Origin: Diphasiastrum complanatum
Lineage: Eukaryota > Streptophyta > Lycopodiopsida > Lycopodiales > Lycopodiaceae
DNA length: 64,000 nt
Assembly: GCA_029204225.1 (NCBI GenBank)
Contig: CM055092.1
Span: 100,064,200-100,128,199 of the forward strand
Reading direction: 5' to 3'
The notes below the pieces were generated by a model. It did no database searches. It had not been told where the DNA came from and was given only the letters and a program-made list of their open reading frames with translations. Both the position numbers and the translations under genes were made by a program. Shown here piece by piece: positions 55,267 through 64,000 of this stretch. Position 1 is the first letter of the stretch; every line of letters starts with the position of its first letter.

Positions 55267-58200
55267 GACAGCAATCGCAACAGCAGCAGCAGCGGCGGCA
55301 GCAGCAATCACAACAACAACAGCAGGAGCAGCAGCAACAGCAGCAGAAGCGGCAGCAGTTTCCTCAACCCAATGCCCTATCTCTGAGCTCGCAAGAAAAT
55401 GCTTTCCGAGCATCAAATAAGGGGCATCACCAAAATCAACACCTTCAGCAGACAAGTACACAATCTCTTGGGTTTACTCCACAACAACTTGCTGTGCTTC
55501 GAGCTCAGATTTTGGCATTCCGTCGCGTAAAAGTAAGCTGAGACGTTTCCTTCTAAGCATGTGTAGTTCTTCTTGATGCTTCAATTGTCAACTGTGATTT
55601 AGGGTTTACAGCATGCCGAATGAACTGAGTTCTTGATTTTGCAGCGAGGAGACCTTATACTCTCAGATGACATGCTCCGAGCAATTACCCCAGTTCCCCT
55701 TGTACCTATTCAGAATCAACCGTCAGGACATGTAGCAGATATTGAAGGAAAGCTGCAGGCACAACCAGCACAAAAAATGAACCTTAACCAGAACAATGAA
55801 CCTTTGGTTGCTGCTGATATAAGAAAGTTGCCCTTAAATCAGATCCAGCTACCCAAAACTGTAGTTGTTGAAGATGTGAGAGCTACAGCTACAACAGCGA
55901 AGCAAGAGGTCTCGCTTCCAGTACAACCCAAATCAAATAAAGATGTTGAAATGGATGTGAAGGCTGCTGTTCCTGTGCCCACTGAACCAGTGACTGCTAG
56001 TAATGCAATTGAGACACATAAAGCACTGGATAACACTTCTGTTAGTACTGCAAAGAGTACCTCTTCCGTTTCTGCCCACCAAAATCTGCAAAAGGGTGCG
56101 GACGTTCTATGCCGATATCGTGGTCCGTTGTTTGATTCTCCAGCAAATGGCAAAAGATTTGATGGGATTGGATCTCTTTCTTCATGGGGAAATCCTGTCT
56201 CTCTTGAATACGATGTTCGAAGGCTCCTCTTGGAGGAAGGTGTTCGAGTTACAAGTAGGAAAAGAGCTCGGAAGTCAAAGCTACTTGACAAACAGCTTTC
56301 TGCTGGATTTGATGGATACCCCATTCGAGCCGATCAGAAGCTGAGGCTGCGTATCGAGCAGAGGAAACTTTCGTTGTTGGACCTTCAAGCAAGAATAAGG
56401 GATGAAGTGGAGCAGCATCAGAAGGAAATAATGACCATGGGTGAAAGGGATTACCGAAAGTTTGTCCGCCTCTGTGAGCGACAACGAGCAGAGTCGACAA
56501 GACAAGCTTTGATTTTGCAAAAGGCGGGGCGAGAGAAAACCTTGCGCTCTTTATTTCAATGGCGGAAGAAACTGCTAGAATTGCAATGGGCATATCGAGA
56601 TGCACGGCTCACTCGCAACAGAGGAGTAGCTAAATGCCATGAAAAGATGTTGAGGGAGTTCTCAAAGAGGAAGGATGAGGATCGGAATAAGAGAATGGAG
56701 GCTTTGAAAAACAATGACGTTGATGCTTACCGAGAGATGTTGCGGAAGCAACAGACAGAAATGCACGGCGACGTGGGCGAGCGCTTTGAAGTCCTCTCTT
56801 CATTCCTTACGCAGACTGAGGAATATCTTCATAAGCTTGGAGGGAAGATTTCAGCCGTCAAAACTCAACAAGAGAAAGATGAAGCTGTCTTGGCAGCCTC
56901 TACATCTGCCAGAGCTCAAGTAAGTTTGCAAGTTGGCAGCCATTTTTCCTTATACTCTGCAACTTTTATTGAGAAAGCAGCTCTGTAAACCCTAAACCAT
57001 AAACTGCACTGTTTTCTCAGGGGCTTTCTGAAGAAGATATTGAGGAAGCAGCTTTGCAAGCTGAAGAGGCATTGTCTTGTAAAAGATGGAGCCAGGATGA
57101 TAAGCTTTCGACAACTGCTTCTGTAAATAAGTAAGTGGCAACATATCCTGCAAATTCAAATTCGGCAGTCCCCAAAATTGAACTGATCCTGTTTTATTCA
57201 AACATTTTTTGATCAGCGTATCGAAATTTGATTTTATAAAAATAATTTTAGCAAAATGTTTCGTCTTTGCTTCTGCTTATATCTCAGAACTCATAGACCT
57301 AGTCTCAATTTGAAGCCTCAGATCCTTTTGGCCTAATTATATTGTTCAATATGGAGCCAGCTATTGAAGAGTAGATTTCAACATACCATGGCTCTGGCAT
57401 TACTCGCATACATCAGATAAAGTAGATGTCCAGCATTGATTAATTGAAGATTCTATTTGATTTGAATGGGATTGTTGTGTGGGACATGTTGTACATCAAA
57501 AAAATAATTTGAATTTTCGATTTAATTCAAACCGAACCAATCTGAACTGAAATGGCAATCTGGATCCAACCAAATTATGATTCAAGGAAGCATTGGTATG
57601 TGGATGCTTCGACAAATGGCTTTGATAACATGACTTTTCTGAGGTATGTTTGCTTCTCATTTTCTGATGGGTGTTCATTTATGGGGAAATACTTACATAC
57701 TAGCCACCTCGTGTTTTGTCGTGCAGGTATTATAGTTTGGCTCATGCAGTCAATGAGCAAATCCTTAAGCAGCCTTCGATGCTGCGTGCTGGTACCTTGC
57801 GTGATTACCAGCTTGTAAGTGGTTACATTAGCCCTATCAACAATCTAGTCAATTCTACTGGGTTCTTTGCATTAAGTTTTACATGGAAGTGAATAACCTC
57901 AGTGTGATATGTCCTGACTTTTATCTGTGTATTATAGGTTGGGTTACAATGGATGCTTTCACTCTACAACAACAGGCTTAATGGTATTCTTGCTGATGAA
58001 ATGGGCCTAGGCAAGACTGTACAAGTTATGGCGTTGATTGCATATCTAATGGAGTTCAAAGGAAATTATGGCCCTCATCTTATCATTGTGCCTAATGCAG
58101 TCATGGTCAATTGGAAGGTGTCAAATGCTCATAGACCAAACATCATTCATGTTTTGTTATTGGAGATCCTTGAGCCTTGTTATGATACTAAGCATGTTTC

Positions 58201-61200
58201 TACTCCATGGAAGATAATGAGTTTCTATTTGTGCTTGTAGAGTGAGCTGTTAAGGTGGTTGCCTTCTGTGTCGTGCATATTTTATGTTGGTGGTAAAGAT
58301 CAGCGCTCCAAGATATATTCTCAGGCACGTAAGCATATTATTTCCAAGTGCAAAATAGACATGCATCCTTCTTTTCACATTGGTGGTTGAATCGATTGTT
58401 GATGGATATTTTGAGACATCAAAAGATTGTTTATGAAATTTTTGTGATTGCATTGCCCTTCAGCAAACATTTGATAGCAAATGCTAGTTGTTTCTGAAGT
58501 TGTTGCACTAGGCCGCTCAAACACTTTTGCTCTTCATACACTGGAAGCTTGACATGACTTGGTTAATACAGGATGTTGCTGCAATGAAATTCAACATACT
58601 GGTGACCACCTATGAGTTCATTATGCGTGATAGGGCAAAGCTGTCGAAAGTTGATTGGAAATATCTTATCATTGATGAAGCTCAAAGAATGAAAGATCGA
58701 GAATCCCGTCTTGCGCGTGATTTAGACCGCTTTCGTTGCCAACGACGACTTCTTTTGACAGGCACACCCTTGCAGGTCATGCTAGTTTCTTTGCCTTTCA
58801 ATCATATTTTGAGAGGTTAACAACAGATGTTTGTTGATTAAGTGATAACACAGTATTGTGAGGCATGAGGACTCTGGTGAACTCAATAACAAATTTTTTT
58901 CACAACTGGGAAACATGTTATCGATTCATAAATGGTACATAACTCAGCTTTCTGAGTCAAATTTTGGATCCAAACCCTAAACAATTCCATTAGAACTTAA
59001 CATCTGGCATTCTGCATTTTGGTTTTCTATGGTCTGGATTATAAGGAAACTTTAATGTGGTTCAAGCCGCAGTTTAATCTTTATGCGAGGAAAGGGTGCA
59101 AGCTTTGGAACAGTTGTGCACTTGGAAATAATCTGTGAGGTTTTCTGCTATTTTGGTTTCCTGATTATTTCTTCATTCTGTCTATGGTTGTATTCTAATG
59201 CTTCTTTTTATTGGTTTCAGAATGATCTTAATGAGCTGTGGTCACTGCTGAATTTGCTGCTCCCCGAAGTTTTTGACAGCAGCAAAGTCTTCCACGATTG
59301 GTTTTCTAAGCCTTTCCAGAAGGAAGGCACATCCACTCAAACTGCCCAGGATGACTGGCTAGAAACAGAGAAGAAAGTCATTGTTATTCATAGATTGCAT
59401 CAGATTCTTGAACCTTTTATGCTTCGGCGGCGTGTTGAGGACGTTGAAGGCTCACTTCCTCCTAAAGTATGCTTCTTGTTTCAAGTGTGCTAACATTAGT
59501 GAGGTGTTTTCTTGCTGTTTCTAAAAAGGTTTATCACGATTCAAAGGCTCAGAACCATTGAATCAGATTTTTAATGAAGAAGAATCTCCAACAAAATTGA
59601 TTATTTCCACGTATCTGAAATTTCAGAATATGAAAGGTTTCTGTTGAATTATTCAACTGTAGTATGATTTAAATCGTCAATTTTGTTTGATTCAATTCGA
59701 AGTGACTGTATTTGTTAATCTTGCAGCGTTCAATCGTCCTCAAGTGTAAGATGTCAGCTCTTCAAGCTGTTATATACGACTGGGTAAAGGCCACTGGGAC
59801 CATCCGCTTGGATCCTGAAGATGAAGCTGATAGAGTTGCCGGGTCAAATGGCAAGCGTCAAGAGCGAGCTTATGCTCCACTACAAAACAAATGCATGGAG
59901 CTGAGAAAGGTCTGCAATCATCCATTTTTGAATTATCCTCGTCATTGGCATCAGCTCAATGATAGTATTGTACGCTTTTGTGGCAAGCTGTGGATGCTTG
60001 ACAGGATACTGCTCAAGCTAGAAAGAACCGGGCATCGAGTCCTCCTGTTCAGTACCATGACCCGCTTATTGGATGTTTTGGAACAATATTTGATATGGCG
60101 TCGGCTTGTCTACCGAAGGATCGATGGAACGACTAGTCTCGACGCTCGTGAAGATGCTATTGTAGATTTTAATGCGCCTGATTCAAAATGCTTCATTTTT
60201 CTTCTTAGCATTCGGGCTGCTGGGAGGGGCCTAAATCTGCAAACTGCAGATACAGTTGTCATTTATGACCCCGATCCAAACCCCAAGAATGAAGAACAAG
60301 CTGTGGCTCGTGCATACCGCATTGGGCAAAAGCGGGAAGTACGAGTTATATACTTGGAAGCTGTGGTGGAGACAATTAGCAGTTATCAGAAGGAAGACGA
60401 GTTGAGAAGTGGGGGGAGCATTGACGTAGATGAAGAAATGGCTGGCAAAGACCGGTACGTGGGTTCTGTTGAAACCTTGGTTCGTAACAATATTCAGCAG
60501 CACAAGATTGACATGGCAGACGAAGTCATCAATGCGGGTCGTTTTGATCAAAGGACGACCCAAGAAGAAAGAAGATTGACGCTCGAAGCACTTCTTCACG
60601 ATGAAGAAAGGTATCAAGAAACTGTACATGATGTTCCAAGCATGCAGGACGTGAATCGCCTTATTGCTAGAACTGAGGAAGAAATTGAAATTTTTGATCA
60701 GATGGACGAGGAGTGGGACTGGCCAAGTGAGATGTTAACACATGATCAAGTCCCTGCATGGCTTCGTGTGGGTTCTCTGGAGGTCAATGCAGCAATAGAA
60801 ACAGGTTCAAAGCAAGCCTTAAAGAAGGGTCTTACAGGTCTTATAGGTACAAGAGAGGCAGAGGAAAAGCTTCTTGCAGCAGAAGCAAGTGTCCGATCTG
60901 AGATTACAGCAAATGAGAAACGCTTGTTGATTCATCTTAAAAAGGGCAAAATGGGTGACAATGCTGAGGGTGAAGCAGAAGGGGGTTCAAAAGATGATCT
61001 TGATGAGGTCACAGAAGGGGATTATCTATCGGGTGAGGAAGGAGAAATAAGAGAAAGTTTTGAAGATGATGAAGGTGAAATTAGAGAAGCAATGGAGGAA
61101 GATGAGCATGATGAACCTGTTGGAGAGGAGCAGAGATTAGAGCAATCAGAAGATGACAAAAAACAAGAGGTTGAAGCAGAGATTGCTGATGTGATTGAAA

Positions 61201-63421
61201 ACATGGAGGAGGTTGTTGATGACATAGATGATGTAGGAGACCAGGAAGAGCAGGAGTCCCAAGATGAGGTGTCTTTGAATTCTCATGATGGAGATGATGA
61301 AAGTCGAGGGACTCAAGATGCAGATGAAACCCCCTTGCCAGTCTTGAAAAAATTTGGATCTTTGGCTGTACTAGAGAGTAGATCAGCAAAACAAGAACCA
61401 GTGGAGGGTTTGGCCAGCGAAGAACTAGAAGAGGGTGAAATCGCAGCTTCTGGTGACTCGCCAGTTGATACTCCACCTTCCAGTAGTTCTATGCATGAGC
61501 GAGATGAAACTGATGATCAGGTGGTAGAACCACAAAAGAAGCGAAAAAGGAGTATACGCCATCCTCGAAAGATGAGTATAGATGGCCTTATTGAGAAACA
61601 CAATGGTGATGACAATGATCTAGATTCATACCCTGCTAACTCCATGCAACCTTTGAACTGGCATGATTATGATGGCCAGAGGTTGGGTCAAAGGGTTGAT
61701 CGCATATCAGACAATGCGGTTGACCACCAAGTTGAGTGGTCTGATTCGTGGCCATTGAATTCTTGTCATGGGCGTTATTTCCATGCACCACCTTTAAGTG
61801 ATCGACTGCATGAAAATTATTCAAATTGGCATCCCTTGTTTGGTCTACCCCATAGTAGATTAAGTGGTCATCAGGAACAGAGTAGCAACGTGGGTGATTC
61901 GTATAGGGAAAGCCGCACTTCAAAGGTACCACATACAATTGGATTTGGAAGCTATGGAGGTGCACGAATGCCAGAAAGTGTTCAAAAGAAGGTAAGACTT
62001 GATCAGGTGATAGCTATCCTCCCTCCATGCATATGGGCAGTATTCACCCAATTGACTGGTCTTTTGCTGTAATGTATGCTGCTGTTTGCACCAAATTGCT
62101 TGCAAATGTAATTCTAACTTTTGTGGGACTGAATGCAGTGCAAAGCTGTGCTAAGCAAGTTGCAGGGTGCAGTAAATCGGGATGGTCATCAGATTGCTGC
62201 TAAACTGACAGCACTACCTAGACACAGTGAATTACTTGATTATCACAGGGTGATTGATAAGCCTATAGATGCTCGTACAATTGAAGAACATCTTGATCGT
62301 TTTGAATATGCTACTGCTTTAGACTTTGCTGGTGATGTGCAGTTAATGCTAGACAATGCAGCTCGCTATGACTCTGAGGTAAGCACCGTCATTCCTCTTG
62401 TATTAGTGTCCCAAATCTAATTTTGCAGTTTACAGCACAATAGTCATATTTCAAACTTCTATTTTCTTGCCAAGGTCTATTGTGGTCTAAAACTATATTA
62501 GCAATACTGAGCCCTAAACACGAAACCCTAATTAGGTGTGGTTTGCAGCTTGTGAAGGTAGGGTCGTAGATTTATTGGATTGATCAGCATAAAACTTGTA
62601 TAGCTTATTATTCTCTTTGTGAGGAGCTACATACGGATGCTCTCTGATTGCAAGTCTTAATTTTTGAGCGCACTGTGATATAAAACCAGACTAGCAGTAC
62701 CGAAATCTTAAATTTCATGTTCGGGATGCTTTGCTCAGCCTGTTAAGGTACAGTCATATGTGCATTGGATTGATGAGCATAACGTTGTTTACATTATTAT
62801 CCTCTTTGTGAGCAGCTGCAGGCAGATGCCCGCCGATTGCAAGCCTTATTTTTTGAGCGCATGAATTTGATGCTTCCAGATGTTGATTTCAATTCAGTAA
62901 GGATAAGTATTGGTGTGGCCGTCCAACCTAATCATTCATGTAGATCACAGCGGAAAGGCAAATTGGGTGTAAAGCTTGCACGGAATTCTGTTCAAGCTTT
63001 GGACAAACAGACATCACCTTTGGATGTGGACGAAGATTCAAGACACAAGGTCAAAAGTGAAAAAAGAGGTCTAGCAAATAGAGAAGAAAAAACTTCTGCT
63101 AGGGAACAGGACTTAAAGGAGGCCAATATCATTGTTCTACATCCAGCTGACCTTGTCATTCACAGAAAGAAACGTAATTCAAGACAGAGAAGTGAAATCA
63201 GCTTATCCGATTCCAAGGAAACAACGCAGAGTAGTCAGAAATCAAAGCCTGTCAATGAATATAACAGTAAAAACATTTCCTTGTCAAAGTCACAAGGTGG
63301 GGCGCTTGATACAACTAAAAGACTGGAAACATGTACTATCAAACTGGTTGGTGATGGGGTTCGAAACCCAGTGAAGAAGATGAGAACAGATGTTGGAAAA
63401 CGAAGGCCAGCACTCAATTAG
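51437..63421 (+). CDS. BRM: BRAHMA (BRM) SWI/SNF chromatin-remodelling ATPase, 12 coding exons
   Basis: Catalytic subunit of plant BAF-type SWI/SNF complexes; it moves nucleosomes with ATP in the nucleus. Exons: 51437-51619, 53424-55532, 55645-56919, 57021-57130, 57727-57814, 57938-58117, 58241-58324, 58572-58775, 59221-59466, 59727-61991, 62139-62378, 62816-63421. This gives 2,529 residues with no stop (about 2,190 in Arabidopsis, from memory). Order: Gln/Ala/Ser-rich N-terminus; Gln-rich region with a poly-Q tract; QLQ ([18 protein letters not shown], about 745-765); HSA (about 990-1110); SNF2 ATPase with DEMGLGKT (1275-1282) and DEAQ (1378-1381); helicase C with RAAGRGLNL (about 1656); SnAC (about 1735-1835); acidic stretch (about 1925-2030); bromodomain (about 2249-2328); conserved C-terminus [18 protein letters not shown]. 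Splice phases match throughout; intron 7 appears to be GC-AG. No AT-hook is seen. The start is the ATG opening MQQQQGQSQ; the poly-Q and longer N-terminus explain the length. Confidence 0.93.
51740..52098 (+). repeat. Three imperfect tandem repeats (about 123 bp) in BRM intron 1
   Basis: The words (A)GGGACTG, GATCAACCCACGAAGAAC-like, TTAGATCACTTC and TTCTTATTTGC recur with GGACT at 51746, 51871 and 51992. Intron 1 is 1,804 bp, the longest of the gene, and such long first introns can carry enhancer elements. Confidence 0.8.
53997..54140 (+). repeat. In-frame 72-bp duplication in BRM exon 2
   Basis: Two consecutive 24-residue units (beginning [17 protein letters not shown] and [17 protein letters not shown]). 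They are nearly identical in DNA, so the duplication is recent. Upstream, 53.70-53.93 kb encodes further shorter VQQAQQ-type repeats. Confidence 0.9.
54957..55361 (+). repeat. CAG/CAA poly-glutamine tract in BRM
   Basis: About 135 codons, almost all Gln, with Arg, Leu, Ser and Glu interruptions. The longest uninterrupted Gln run is around 35. Mixed CAG and CAA codons. Antisense frames reading poly-Leu or poly-Ala are artefacts. Confidence 0.95.
62500..62671 (+). repeat. Decayed copy of the intron 11/exon 12 junction within intron 11
   Basis: Sequence around GATTGCAAGTCTTAATTTTT (62647-62666) matches the start of exon 12, GATTGCAAGCCTTATTTTTT, 189 bases downstream. Upstream intron words (ATTGGATTGAT, CATAA, TTATTATNCTCTTTGTGAG) match too. 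The acceptor CAG is GAG in the older copy. Confidence 0.75.
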
Positions 63422-64000
63422 ATTTATATTTATCATGTATTAAAACATACTCATTGATGCTTTTTATAATCTTAAACGGGACTTTGGCCATGGTATCCAC
63501 CTACATGTGGGCAGGGAATCAAACCTGGGTGGGCAAGCCCACCCAAGCATGTTACACCACCACATTTCAGCTAAGTGACGTGTATTTATTATGTAGGATT
63601 GTATATTGCTCCTTTAAGTCATCTCTGTAGAGAGGACATGGCCTCCTCCAACATAAAAATGTAAACATTATTTGCAATTATTCAATGTGTCACAGATGTG
63701 ACTTGTATATTCAGTGTGCTGTCATTGGGGAGCATGGAGTATGGTTCAAGAGCAGCATTTCTGCTGGATTTGATTCTTTGTTCTGAGTTTAAATTGGTAA
63801 ACTGTAAAACGCTTCAAAGAACTTGAAAAAGGAATCCAAGTCCTTAAACTGCATGAAATCTTGAAAAGAAGGAATGAAAGGTCTTGATTTGAATTATGAT
63901 TATAAAAGATGTAAATTGAGATTCATTGAAACTCTGCGTGTGAGTTGTTGTTATGTTGTGTTTGCATCATGTCTTACTTCAGGATGTGTTTAGGGTTTAA
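63422..64000. other. BRM 3' flank
   Basis: Probable 3' UTR and intergenic DNA. No canonical AATAAA was seen soon after the stop. It contains a SINE-like segment; otherwise no gene is recognised. Confidence 0.5.
63475..63592 (-). mobile_element. Candidate tRNA-derived SINE head
   Basis: On the minus strand TTAGCTGAAATGTGG resembles an RNA polymerase III A box, and GGTTTGATTCC (63525-63515) is one base from the B-box consensus, about 35 bases later. GTGGGCTTGCCCAC between them can form a hairpin. No poly(A) tail or target duplication was found, so boundaries are approximate. Confidence 0.4.

Noticed and set aside
54946-55461. Long antisense poly-Ala and poly-Leu frames and a poly-Ser/Asn plus-strand frame
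   Set aside because: Shadows of the CAG/CAA poly-Gln tract in other frames.
61081-61965. Antisense frames of 109-131 residues opposite BRM exon 10
   Set aside because: Shadows of the acidic, conserved BRM coding sequence.

Overview
The window is nuclear DNA of a land plant. The evidence is an intron-rich gene for the plant SWI/SNF ATPase BRAHMA (BRM), a decayed relative of the plant-specific meiosis gene DYAD/AMEIOTIC1, a decayed kelch-repeat gene, and LTR retrotransposons with the plant initiator-tRNA-Met type primer site. The species cannot be fixed. The divergence of BRM (no visible AT-hook, very long poly-Q) would fit a lineage outside the best-studied flowering plants, perhaps a fern, but that is a guess.

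Layout. 1-8.3 kb: low-density DNA with two pseudogenes, DYAD-like (minus, 1698-3208) and kelch (plus, 7623-8315). 9.2-13.5 kb: an LTR-type element with TATA box, primer site, zinc-knuckle gag remnant and a tandemly duplicated unknown ORF, but no pol. 15.4-16.9 kb: a decayed Ty1/copia pol that is interrupted right after its YVDD box. 16,931-48,674: one nested block of about 31.7 kb made of two related Ty3/gypsy LTR families, called A (LTR about 896 bp) and B (LTR about 1,245 bp) here. A 5-bp duplication, ACGAC, flanks the whole block, and the copia reading frame resumes on its far side. 48.7-51.3 kb: intergenic DNA with a PIF/Harbinger-like MITE. 51.4-63.4 kb: BRM, 12 coding exons, predicted 2,529 residues, apparently intact. 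A candidate tRNA-derived SINE lies in the 3' flank.

The most interesting content is the family A/B retrotransposon set. The family A copies are complementary. One (20.1-24.6 kb) encodes only Gag plus a protease-like domain. The other two (16.9-20.1 kb minus; 36,955-43,159 plus) encode only protease-RT-RNase H-integrase-chromodomain, without gag. They share LTR, primer site, 5' leader and 3' end, and diverge abruptly at the same leader position. Family B has a different but related LTR, the same leader and primer site, and no pol. Leaders of both families carry a repeated stem-loop module. This looks like a distributed retrotransposon system in which gag, pol and non-coding genomes travel on separate LTR units. 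Family A and B copies have also inserted at the identical GTCAC site inside LTR B.

The pol copies carry stops or deletions, so this locus alone does not show a currently active system. Coordinates of mosaic junctions are by eye and may be off by a few bases.
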